Source: G965205255 sp965205255 (GTDB lineage: Bacteria > Pseudomonadota > Gammaproteobacteria > Pseudomonadales > Endozoicomonadaceae). From it: a stretch of 64,000 bases of DNA. Made by a program: the position numbers and the translations under genes. This document shows positions 20,517 to 27,730 of this stretch, piece by piece. The stretch lies in contig OZ242051.1 in assembly GCA_965205255.1 (NCBI GenBank), positions 2,046,001 to 2,110,000 on the forward strand, given 5' to 3'. Numbering within the stretch: the stretch's first letter is position 1; the number at the start of each line of letters is the position of its first letter. The notes beneath the pieces were generated by a model. That model was given only the letters and a program-made list of their open reading frames with translations. It did no database searches and had not been told where the DNA came from.

Positions 20517-20957
20517 TAATACATTGTAAAAATAAGGTTGCCAGCGTCTGAATATCAAAAGCATGAAGATGCTGGTGGTGTAGTTTTATCCATATATAAA
20601 TTATTGAAAAAAGCTGTTTGCATAAAGAAAAAAAAATACCATAAATTCAATACTGTGGACAATTTTTATAAAGGCTAATGTCCGTGTGGTAAGGCCTGTA
20701 CTGTAAGGTTGGTATTTAATGGCAAGTTAGGGTCAACGCAGACTTGAAATTAAATACCCTATAACGCTACAGCCCTTGAAGCTACTGTACAAGAACTGTC
20801 TGAAGTATTGTAAATTTAAAGGTCAGTTAAAGCTTTCTGTAAATCATGGTCGTAATGCTTTCGCTTCTGCTTCTTATTTTCACTTTTCATCTGGTAGTTA
20901 TTAAATTAAATGGCTCTATACTAAAAAAACAAGCAAAATATTCAGGGAAGAAAAATT
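20517..20957. other. Intergenic region with a folded inverted-repeat element
   Basis: There is no gene in this 441-base gap. A weak hairpin (CCAGCGTCT ... AGATGCTGG) follows efp and may be its terminator. Further on lies a symmetrical structured element at 20691-20777, and then a fragment resembling one end of repeat family R1 (ACTGTCTGAAGTATTGTA, 20795-20812). The start of the downstream gene has a modest ribosome binding site (CAGGGAAG). Confidence 0.5.
20691..20777. repeat. 87-base three-tier inverted repeat
   Basis: Three nested complementary pairs: AAGGCCTGTA (20691-20700) with TACAGCCCTT (20768-20777), one mismatch; GGTATTTAAT (20711-20720) with ATTAAATACC (20749-20758), perfect; and CAAGT (20723-20727) with ACTTG (20742-20746). 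The pairs are separated by internal loops of similar size on both sides. This could be a folded RNA, a protein-binding site or a small mobile-element remnant. No T-run follows, so a simple intrinsic terminator is unlikely. Confidence 0.55.
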
Positions 20958-21731
20958 ATGCCTAATATTAATACGCTAGGTTCTACTAGTATTTCTGCCA
21001 ATAGTATGCCAGAACACGTTCAGAGTAAAAATGCAAAAAAAGGGCTGAGGAAGATTGCAATAATTAATCCTTTTAAGTGGATTAGCAACAAAAAGCCATC
21101 GCATGCGCCAGCTTCTAAAACATTTACTAAAAATAGCTGGCAGGTAAAAAACGCACCGGTACGATCAGGTGCTAGTGTCAGACAAGCACCTGCAAAGACT
21201 CGGCAAAACAGTCAAGAAGTTTACTTTAAAGGATTCAAAAAGTACCTTGGTGCATTGAAAACGGGGCCGGAGATTGAACGATTTAAACAGTCTGTTCTGC
21301 TTGAAAAAACTAAAGGAAATTTATCAGCTCACAAGAGTGATGAGTTGATTTCGCTGGCCAATCTTCGTAAAACGGATTTTTCTATGGCGAAAAAACATGA
21401 ACCTGAAGCGGGTAAAAAAGTATTTGGAAATATGATGGAAAAAGCCTCAGCAATGACTACGCTTGAGCAAGCAGTTGAGCTCAAAAGGTCTATGTTAACA
21501 AATCTTGTGAATAATGGAATATCATCTGCTGAACACTCTCGTGTACAAAACAAGATGACACAACAGCTGAAAATCTTAGCGACAAACAACCAGCAGGCAA
21601 AAAGAATGAATGTTGAGTTGTTAAAAAAGCTGACGGGTGACACCTCTGTTGCCAGAGATATACAAAAAATAGTGGATAAATCTTTAACCGGTGAGCTTGA
21701 GCAGAGGCTACAAAATTTAAGAAAAAGTTAG
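20958..21731 (+). CDS. Lysine-rich hypothetical protein (257 aa)
   Basis: I do not recognise this protein. It has no signal peptide or membrane segment. The first ~20 residues (MPNINTLGSTSISANSMPEH) are rich in Ser, Asn and Thr. A basic segment rich in Lys, Ala and Pro follows up to about residue 85. From about 90 to the end it looks largely alpha-helical and charged (KYLGALKTGPEIERFKQSVL; ELEQRLQNLRKS). The polar, disordered-looking start and helical body resemble secreted effectors of host-associated bacteria in general character only; this is inference. The frame is real by codon character, it has a ribosome binding site, and no competing frame of similar length exists. A short hairpin at 21781-21798 follows. 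Confidence 0.7.
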   Translation: MPNINTLGSTSISANSMPEHVQSKNAKKGLRKIAIINPFKWISNKKPSHAPASKTFTKNSWQVKNAPVRSGASVRQAPAKTRQNSQEVYFKGFKKYLGALKTGPEIERFKQSVLLEKTKGNLSAHKSDELISLANLRKTDFSMAKKHEPEAGKKVFGNMMEKASAMTTLEQAVELKRSMLTNLVNNGISSAEHSRVQNKMTQQLKILATNNQQAKRMNVELLKKLTGDTSVARDIQKIVDKSLTGELEQRLQNLRKS

Positions 21732-21780
21732 GTTCATTGCTGGCTATGATATAATTTACGCGCATCAATTTCAGATTGTT

Positions 21781-21798
21781 CCAGGTGCAATTACCTGG
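21781..21798 (+). terminator. Short hairpin before the HolD-like gene
   Basis: CCAGGT, a six-base loop, then ACCTGG, followed by TTATTT. It could terminate the upstream lysine-rich gene or sit in the leader of the HolD-like gene 30 bases downstream. The stem is short and the T-run is interrupted, so this is weak. Confidence 0.35.
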
Positions 21799-21828
21799 TT
21801 ATTTATTCATCAGTTAAATGGTTAGTAC

Positions 21829-22629
21829 ATGCACGAGACAGAGCGACAGGCTTATCTCAGGGCTATGGGGATTAAAGCCTGGTTTCCCCGGTTTATTATG
21901 CCTGTTGCCAAACCTTCCTCCTTGTATGAAGATTTTCAGGAGAAATCGGCAAAAAATGAACCTGTGCATCAAACATCGGAAACCTTTACAAAACATATAG
22001 ATACTTCTCTGGTTGCGTTGATCGATAGCGAATCAGACATTAAAAAAGAGACAAACGTAACCCAGCAAGAAAACTATATTCAGACTGAAACAGTCACACC
22101 TCAAGATTTGTACTGTGCAGCCCCTTTTCGCTTGGGTGTTGTATCTCCGGCAGAAGATCTTCTGGTGGTAACAGATATACCTCTTACAAAAAGTTCTGGA
22201 TCTGTTTTGTCTGAATCGTTAATTGGGTTGCTTTCATCTATACTTCATGCTCTGCGATGGGAGTGTTCATCTTCAGCAGAGTGGGAAAAAAAAGCCTTTA
22301 CTTGGCCGTTGATTGGTTTGGATCAAAATCTAAGTGAACAGGAAGCTAGTGAGGCTGTGCAGGGATTTTTAAATAATCAGTTTGGTTTTTTGCGTCGTAA
22401 AAGACTGTTATTTTTCGGTAGATTCAGCGTTATGCATGGTTTAGTTAATTATGACAATGTTGATCAATTGTATGGCGTACACCGGCAACCCAACGGAGCC
22501 GTTTGTGGTTGTACCTACGGCCTTGATCAGTTGTTAAAATTACCTGATCTCAAAGCAGAATCATGGGTGCATTTATCTCCTATAAATACAAATAATGGTA
22601 TTGCTTATGCCACTGAGAAAAATGAATAA
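21829..22629 (+). CDS. HolD-like protein, probable DNA polymerase III psi subunit (266 aa)
   Basis: Psi (HolD) links the clamp loader to chi and SSB at the replication fork. The identification rests on position and faint sequence pattern. It lies directly before and overlaps rimI, as holD does in E. coli. Its start, RQAYLRAMGIKAWFPR, follows the psi pattern of an R-x-x-x-L-x-x-LGI-x-x-W-x-x-R N-terminus. A later stretch, FRLGVVSPAEDLLVVTDIPL, resembles the psi core strand region. At 266 residues it is much longer than E. coli psi (137); a Thr/Glu-rich insert lies around residues 45-95. A second block (TWPLIGLDQNLSEQEASEAV) is probably part of the folded domain. It could instead be an unrelated conserved protein that simply precedes rimI. 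Confidence 0.6.
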   Translation: MHETERQAYLRAMGIKAWFPRFIMPVAKPSSLYEDFQEKSAKNEPVHQTSETFTKHIDTSLVALIDSESDIKKETNVTQQENYIQTETVTPQDLYCAAPFRLGVVSPAEDLLVVTDIPLTKSSGSVLSESLIGLLSSILHALRWECSSSAEWEKKAFTWPLIGLDQNLSEQEASEAVQGFLNNQFGFLRRKRLLFFGRFSVMHGLVNYDNVDQLYGVHRQPNGAVCGCTYGLDQLLKLPDLKAESWVHLSPINTNNGIAYATEKNE

Positions 22630-23038
22630 ATCTGATATTAAAACTGTTGCAACTATGATACCTTCTGTCGAACGTTCTTGGAATACTCTGGCCATTGAGC
22701 AAAGTTTGTTGGTTCATCAATGCTGGATTTTTGAAAAGAATCTGAAGGTATCAGGGTTTGTTATTATCTCTCATGTGGCTGATGAAGCTGAGATTCTTTA
22801 TCTTGCTGTTGAGTCAAAACTGCAACAACAGGGGGTGGGCAAAGCAATGCTTCAAAGTGTGATGGCAGAGCTGAAAAAAAGCCAAGTCAGGAGAGTATTT
22901 CTGGAGGTTCGTGCTTCTAATAAAGTGGCTCAGATGTTATATAAGCATTGTCGGTTATTGCCAATGAGCCGTCGTCAAAGGTATTACCCCTCAGAATCTG
23001 GTCGTGAAGATGCTATTGTTTATTCCTGCATATTTTAG
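22622..23038 (+). CDS. rimI: Ribosomal protein S18 alanine N-acetyltransferase RimI
   Basis: GNAT-fold enzyme that acetylates the N-terminal alanine of ribosomal protein S18. The acetyl-CoA binding motif is QQQGVGKAML, followed by VFLEVRASNKVAQMLYKHC and RRQRYYPSESGREDAIVY, which are RimI signature segments. The ATG at 22622 gives a 138-residue protein and overlaps the end of the upstream gene by eight bases, suggesting coupled translation. A farther in-frame ATG at 22595 would add nine residues inside the upstream gene and is less likely. Confidence 0.92.
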   Translation: MNKSDIKTVATMIPSVERSWNTLAIEQSLLVHQCWIFEKNLKVSGFVIISHVADEAEILYLAVESKLQQQGVGKAMLQSVMAELKKSQVRRVFLEVRASNKVAQMLYKHCRLLPMSRRQRYYPSESGREDAIVYSCIF

Positions 23039-23121
23039 GTCAGTCTGGACAAAAATCACTTTCGTATAATCAATCCCGTTTCAGGTACAAAAAGAAATTA
23101 GCATTAAGGGAGAAAAACTCA

Positions 23122-23727
23122 ATGGGTAGCTTAAAGGTGTTGCATGATAATAATACTCAATGGATACGAAAAGTAAACGATAAAAATCCAGATTATTTTG
23201 AGCGCACCAAGGGCGGTCAGACGCCAAAGTATCTTTGGATCGGTTGTGTAGATAGCAGGGTACCACCTGAGGTGATTACGGGGTGTGGTCCTGGTGAAAT
23301 GCTTGTGCATCGTAATATTGCTAACCAAGTGCAACCAAACGATAGTAATGTACAGGCGATATTACAGTTTGGATTAACCGTACTCAATATCAGAGAGGTT
23401 CTTGTTGTAGGTCATACCGATTGTGGAGGAGTCAGGGCGGCGCTTTCAGGTAATACTATTGGAAATATAGGGAGCTGGTTAAAAAGGCTTGAACGTGTAG
23501 TTCAGATTAACCAAAAAAAAATTCAAACTATCTCTGTTGCAGCAGAAAAAGAGAATACTTTGAGCAAAATTAATGTAATTGAACAGGTAAAACAAGTAGC
23601 AGAGAGTGAAGCGGCCAGGAGTGTGTGGCTTTCAGGAGAGTCACTGGTTATTCATGGGTTGCTTTATGATGTTAGTACAGGTGCATTGAATAATTTGAAT
23701 GTTAGTATCAGTGCTCCACCAGAATAA
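23122..23727 (+). CDS. can: Beta-class carbonic anhydrase
   Basis: Interconverts CO2 and bicarbonate with a catalytic zinc, supplying bicarbonate for carboxylases and pH control in the cytosol. The zinc ligands and catalytic dyad are visible: Cys42, Asp44 and Arg46 in CVDSR, and His98 and Cys101 in HTDCGG. The 201-residue length is normal. A good ribosome binding site (AGGGAGAA) precedes the ATG. The gene stands alone in an operon-sized gap after rimI. Confidence 0.95.
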   Translation: MGSLKVLHDNNTQWIRKVNDKNPDYFERTKGGQTPKYLWIGCVDSRVPPEVITGCGPGEMLVHRNIANQVQPNDSNVQAILQFGLTVLNIREVLVVGHTDCGGVRAALSGNTIGNIGSWLKRLERVVQINQKKIQTISVAAEKENTLSKINVIEQVKQVAESEAARSVWLSGESLVIHGLLYDVSTGALNNLNVSISAPPE

Positions 23728-23752
23728 AAAGCCCCTTAATTCAGGTGGAAAT

Positions 23753-23926
23753 ATGCAATTTGAAGAAATGGTTTTATTGGGAAAAACAATTATTTTTGAA
23801 GTTTTATCAATGGACCATAAAGAGGGTTTGATTGTATCTATTGATGATAAAAACCTTTGTAATTTTCTCTTTGCCATTGTGTTAGTGTTAAAAAAATTAA
23901 AAGATTATAAGGACTATACGTTTTAA
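23753..23926 (+). CDS. Possible small protein (57 aa)
   Basis: Short frame starting MQFEEMVLLGKTIIFEVL, with AGGTGG four bases upstream of the ATG. It contains one hydrophobic stretch (NFLFAIVLVLKKLK) near the C-terminus that could be a short membrane anchor. No family is recognised. It may instead be chance coding in the tail of the carbonic anhydrase transcript. Confidence 0.3.
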   Translation: MQFEEMVLLGKTIIFEVLSMDHKEGLIVSIDDKNLCNFLFAIVLVLKKLKDYKDYTF

Positions 23927-24376
23927 AAACATTGTGTTCTAGCACAAAACCTTGGTTATCGGTTCTACCTAGATAGCTAAAAGCTGGCAGAGAACATCCG
24001 TTAACATCGAATACAAATACCAACTGCTAAAGTCTGTTTTTGAAAAAAATGGATTTAATTGGGTATGATTTTCGACAATTTCTGTAAATCGTATATTATA
24101 TCTGACCCTGGAGAGGATTGGTGCCTTGGTGGAGGAGGCGAAGAGACATGTCTTCACCGCTATTGATGATCAATTATTTGATCTTGGCATTTTCACTAGT
24201 GTTTGCATGGAGTGACTAAAAAGACAGTATGGTTTACTCCTGTGTTTAAGTTAAAAATTTAATGCCTGCTATGCTTAGTTGCGATGGTTGCTCGTCAATT
24301 AAACCGGCTGGATGGGTAAAAATATATTATTATGTTTGGCTTCAGACATAATATTTTTTGAAAAAGGTTTCAAAGA
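23927..24376. other. 450-base gap with a possible gene remnant
   Basis: No intact gene is seen. Bases 24069-24196 hold a short stop-to-stop frame with helical, bacterial-looking protein (LERIGALVEEAKRHVFTAI) but no start of its own, possibly a decayed gene. A hairpin lies just before the downstream SEC-C gene. Confidence 0.4.
24328..24358 (+). terminator. AT-rich hairpin with T-run ahead of the SEC-C gene
   Basis: ATTATGTTTG (24329-24338) pairs with CAGACATAAT (24343-24352) across loop GCTT, followed by ATTTTTTG. It has the form of an intrinsic terminator but ends only about 20 bases before the next start codon, so it might end an upstream transcript or act as a leader attenuator. The stem is AT-rich. 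Confidence 0.4.
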
Positions 24377-24712
24377 ATGTCGCAATTTCCATTTAAGACA
24401 AAACAAGCATCACGTGTAACTCCGGCAAAAAAGTATGATGAAAACAAACGGACTATTCGTCTAGGGACTGTTAAAAATCCATTGGTTGTCACCGTTCAGA
24501 CCCAAGAGAGATGTGATGAGGTGAAGGCTTTATGTAAAGAAAAACAGTGGATCTGCGATATTAGCATTAATGAAGATAAACCTGAAGATATCAGTCAGCT
24601 TGAAGCATTAGAGAATAAGCCTCTTTCTGTAGCCATCAAAAAAAAACCTGGTAGAAATGACCCTTGTGCTTGCGGTAGTGGGAAAAAATACAAAAAATGT
24701 TGTGGTCAGTGA
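24377..24712 (+). CDS. PBPRA1643-type SWIM/SEC-C metal-binding protein (111 aa)
   Basis: Small cytosolic protein ending in a SEC-C zinc-binding motif (GRNDPCACGSGKKYKKCCG), the same motif that lets SecA bind zinc and SecB. The N-terminal part (FPFKTKQASRVTPAKKYDEN ... IRLGTVKNPLVVTVQT) matches a family known in marine gammaproteobacteria by the name PBPRA1643. Its role is not known to me. It is monocistronic, with no related gene nearby. Confidence 0.85.
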   Translation: MSQFPFKTKQASRVTPAKKYDENKRTIRLGTVKNPLVVTVQTQERCDEVKALCKEKQWICDISINEDKPEDISQLEALENKPLSVAIKKKPGRNDPCACGSGKKYKKCCGQ

Positions 24713-24837
24713 TAGGCGTGATTTAAACCATACACAGCTAAAAAAATTTATTTTTAAGCTGTGTATTTTACCATTTGCAGATCCCGGATTTTCTTTCTGA
24801 TAAGTCCTTATAGTCCTTTATAATATTGTTGTTCAAG

Positions 24838-25518
24838 CTACAAACCACATTTCATGTTTTGTGGTAATGCCTGATCAATTTTTCGGGGATATGAAAGATT
24901 AAGCGAGTTCATAAGTACTTCGTAGGCTTCAGCATCTTTAACCTGTAGCCGTGGATTATTTTTTTTCTCTTCTGCAATAGTACTAACTGTAAACCCTTTG
25001 TAGTCATGGCCAGGATATACCTTAGTGTTTCCTGCAAGCGGCAACAGTTTTTCCTGAATATTTTTAAACGCCTGTTTTGCATTACCTTGCTGAAAGTCGG
25101 TTCGCCCTGTACCTCTTATTAATAGTGTATCTCCGGTTAATACAAATCCTTCATTTGAGTAGTAGCAACATGAATCAGAAGTATGTCCTGGTGTATGCAG
25201 ACAGATCAACTCAGAGGTTCCGTAGTAAAATGATTGCTGGTCATTCAGTTTGACCGTTACGCCTTCTGCACAAGTTGTGCTGCTCATCACTATTTCACAT
25301 CCGGTCTTTTCTCTGAGGGTTCCGCTGGCAGTGATATGATCTGCGTGAGTGTGGGTGTCCACGGTGGCCAGTAGCTTTAGTGATAACTCATCCAGTAGCT
25401 GAAGATATTGTGAGGTTTTCTCTTTAACAGGATCAATAATAACGGCTACAGCTTCCGTGTCATCACTCAACAGGTATGTATATGTAAATGAGTCTGCATC
25501 GAACAATTGTCTTAACAT
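24838..25518 (-). CDS. Persulfide dioxygenase-like MBL-fold protein (ETHE1 family)
   Basis: Predicted mononuclear iron enzyme that oxidises glutathione persulfide to sulfite in sulfide detoxification. The metallo-beta-lactamase signature THTHADH (His56, His58, Asp60, His61), His112 in TPGHTSDS and Asp130 in LTGDTLLIRGTGRTDF are all present; the RGTGRTDFQQG segment is typical of ETHE1 rather than of glyoxalase II. YPGHDY follows near residue 170. The 226-residue length fits. A rhodanese elsewhere in the window (37.6 kb) could act in the same sulfur pathway but is not linked to it. Confidence 0.88.
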   Translation of the reverse strand: MLRQLFDADSFTYTYLLSDDTEAVAVIIDPVKEKTSQYLQLLDELSLKLLATVDTHTHADHITASGTLREKTGCEIVMSSTTCAEGVTVKLNDQQSFYYGTSELICLHTPGHTSDSCCYYSNEGFVLTGDTLLIRGTGRTDFQQGNAKQAFKNIQEKLLPLAGNTKVYPGHDYKGFTVSTIAEEKKNNPRLQVKDAEAYEVLMNSLNLSYPRKIDQALPQNMKCGL

Positions 25519-25636
25519 TTGCGTCCCTAGCTTAATTATCTGATTGAAAAATTATAGTTATTATACAAGAATCTGCTGCTAATTTTTTATTGTAGGTAAC
25601 CGGTAGAAAGTCTTCTTATGCACACCCAGTATTCAA

Positions 25637-26632
25637 CTATTTATTCCGAAAAACAGAAAATACAGCAAGATTGTGAAGTGTTTTTCGAAAAATAGAGTTA
25701 TCCAGAATATTGAGTGCATCAATAGTTAAGTTCATCTGTTTTTTTGCTTCATTCATCGTGTAACTCACAGCTCCACTCTCATTAACGGCATTAAATACAT
25801 CCTCAAACAAGGATGCATCTGATGTCTCTACAGCTTTTTTAACCAAAGAAGACTGTGCTGGTGTTCCGTGATGAATAAGGTACAATAATGGCAGTGTGAT
25901 TTTACCCTCGTTCAGATCTTCACCTGCATTTTTCCCCATAATCTCCATGTCGCCTGTGTAATCGAGTACATCGTCAACAAGCTGAAAAGCAAGTCCCAAA
26001 TGTTTGCCGTAGGTTTGCATGGCGTTAATTATCTGTGAAGGTGTGTTACTTAAAATAGCGGCTGTATGTGATGAAGCTTCAAATAGCATGGCAGTTTTAC
26101 GATAAACAACATCCATATATTGTGTATGCGTGAGTGTTGTATTTTTTATATTCATCAGCTGTAATACTTCACCTTCTGCAATCACGTTCGTTGCTTGGGA
26201 AAGTACCCGCATTACGTCCATGCTTCCTATGCTAACCATTAGTTGAAATGCTCGGGAGTAAATAAAATCGCCTACCAAAACACTTGGAGCGTTGCCCCAT
26301 AATTGATTCGCAGTTTTACGACCACGTCGCATGGATGAAACATCTACTACGTCATCATGGAGTAGTGTGGCTGTATGTAAAAACTCAATAATAGCGGCAA
26401 GGGCAATATGTTCTCGGCCTTCATAACCACAGGCATGGGCGGTAAGTAATACAAGTAATGGACGCAGACGCTTTCCCTTTATCTGAAAAATATGCTCATC
26501 AATATCATCTATTAAAGAAGCGTCAGAGTGGAGTTGATTAAGGATAAAATCATTGACCTGAGTAAATTCATCAGCGACTGGTTCATATAAAGACTGTAGG
26601 GATATATTATAGGAATCAGGGTTCTTGAGCAT
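25637..26632 (-). CDS. ispB: Octaprenyl diphosphate synthase
   Basis: Trans-prenyltransferase that makes the polyprenyl side chain of ubiquinone. Both aspartate-rich metal-binding motifs are present: LLHDDVVD (Asp93, Asp94, Asp97) and LVDDVLDYTGD (Asp220, Asp221, Asp224), together with GKRLRPLLVLL and GEVLQL. The 331-residue length fits. It is divergent from rplU-rpmA-obgE, the order found in E. coli and many relatives, which supports ispB over other prenyl synthases; the exact chain length cannot be read from the sequence. Confidence 0.94.
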   Translation of the reverse strand: MLKNPDSYNISLQSLYEPVADEFTQVNDFILNQLHSDASLIDDIDEHIFQIKGKRLRPLLVLLTAHACGYEGREHIALAAIIEFLHTATLLHDDVVDVSSMRRGRKTANQLWGNAPSVLVGDFIYSRAFQLMVSIGSMDVMRVLSQATNVIAEGEVLQLMNIKNTTLTHTQYMDVVYRKTAMLFEASSHTAAILSNTPSQIINAMQTYGKHLGLAFQLVDDVLDYTGDMEIMGKNAGEDLNEGKITLPLLYLIHHGTPAQSSLVKKAVETSDASLFEDVFNAVNESGAVSYTMNEAKKQMNLTIDALNILDNSIFRKTLHNLAVFSVFRNK

Positions 26633-27027
26633 TGGGTCGCTACGTTAGTTTATAAATCAGGTTGCAATTAGTTATTGTGGCAATCCTATGGGGCTGTAAG
26701 CGTTATGTCAAGCCAAGGTATATACAATTTTGTATTGAGGCATACTTTTAGAACTATATAGATATTAAGATGAACGTACTAAATATATTTTTGGTATTAA
26801 CTATTGCTGTTGTAACTGTTTTGCATTAGAATTTGTTCCCTTGTGTACCGATAAAGCAGCCTGATTTGTCACCCTTTTAGTTTTTTTGGATTAATTTTAG
26901 TTTTTTTGGATTAATTTTTTTATGGATTGAGGTTGAGGCTACTTTTTTTATTGGTAATAATAGTAAAAATGCAGGTCGAATAGAAACCTGCTGCCTTTGA
27001 CAAAAAGGCTGGATTATGGAGTAATTT
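26633..27027. promoter_or_regulatory. Divergent promoter region ispB / rplU with a 20-base tandem repeat
   Basis: There is no gene in this 395-base gap. It holds two perfect head-to-tail copies of TTTTAGTTTTTTTGGATTAA (26875-26894 and 26895-26914), followed by another T-run, about 115 bases before rplU. Promoters for both directions are expected here. The repeat may be a protein-binding site or a slippage product. Confidence 0.5.
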
Positions 27028-27339
27028 ATGTACGCAGTAGTTAAAAGTGGCGGTAAACAGTACCGTGCCGCTGTTGGAGATACTCTCAAAGTCGAAAAGC
27101 TGGAAGTATCTACAGGTGAGTCTCTGGAGCTTGATCAGGTGTTAATGATCGGCAGTGATGACAATGTTAAAATTGGTTCTCCTGTAGTAGAAGGTGCAAA
27201 GGTAGTCGCAGAAGTGGTTTCTCACGGTCGTGGCAAAAAAGTGAACATAATTAAATTCAAGCGCCGTAAGCATCATATGAAGCGCATGGGTCATCGTCAG
27301 TGGTTCACTGAAATTAAGATCACAGCAATTAACGGTTGA
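27028..27339 (+). CDS. rplU: 50S ribosomal protein L21
   Basis: Large-subunit protein that binds 23S rRNA. It starts MYAVVKSGGKQYRAAVGDTL and contains HGRGKKVNIIKFKRRKHHMKRMGHRQ, the canonical L21 sequence; 103 residues is the E. coli length. First gene of an rplU-rpmA operon, preceded by GGAG seven bases before the ATG. Confidence 0.98.
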   Translation: MYAVVKSGGKQYRAAVGDTLKVEKLEVSTGESLELDQVLMIGSDDNVKIGSPVVEGAKVVAEVVSHGRGKKVNIIKFKRRKHHMKRMGHRQWFTEIKITAING

Positions 27340-27357
27340 GAAACAGGAGAATAAACA

Positions 27358-27621
27358 ATGGCTCATAAAAAAGCAGGTGGTAGTACCCGTAACGGTCGCG
27401 ATTCTGAAAGTAAACGCCTTGGTGTCAAGCGTTTTGGTGGACAGAATGTTATAGCGGGGAATATTCTTGTTCGTCAGCGTGGCACACGCTTTCATGCTGG
27501 TGAAAATGTTGGTATGGGCAAAGATCATACTTTATTTGCCAAGACACAAGGCAAGGTTGTCTTTTCAGTAAAAGGCAAAGAAAACCGTAAATATGTTAGT
27601 ATCGAATCGGCAACTGTTTAA
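27358..27621 (+). CDS. rpmA: 50S ribosomal protein L27
   Basis: Large-subunit protein near the peptidyl-transferase centre. It begins MAHKKAGGSTRNGRDSESK, the conserved L27 N-terminus that reaches toward the P-site tRNA. It lies 18 bases after rplU with a good ribosome binding site (ACAGGAG). The hairpin terminator at 27651 separates it from obgE. Confidence 0.98.
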   Translation: MAHKKAGGSTRNGRDSESKRLGVKRFGGQNVIAGNILVRQRGTRFHAGENVGMGKDHTLFAKTQGKVVFSVKGKENRKYVSIESATV

Positions 27622-27650
27622 TTTAGGTAGCCAGGCAAGACCAGATTACA

Positions 27651-27678
27651 AAAAGCCCTGCCCTGACAGGGCTTTTTT
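27651..27678 (+). terminator. Intrinsic terminator after rpmA
   Basis: Perfect 10-base stem AAAAGCCCTG (27651-27660) with CAGGGCTTTT (27667-27676), loop CCCTGA, ending in six T residues. It ends the rplU-rpmA transcript before obgE, though some read-through is possible because obgE starts 53 bases further on. Confidence 0.9.
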
Positions 27679-27730
27679 ACAGGGTTGCAACCATTTCAGT
27701 TATTAGCCCTTATTCAGGTGGAGGATATCA

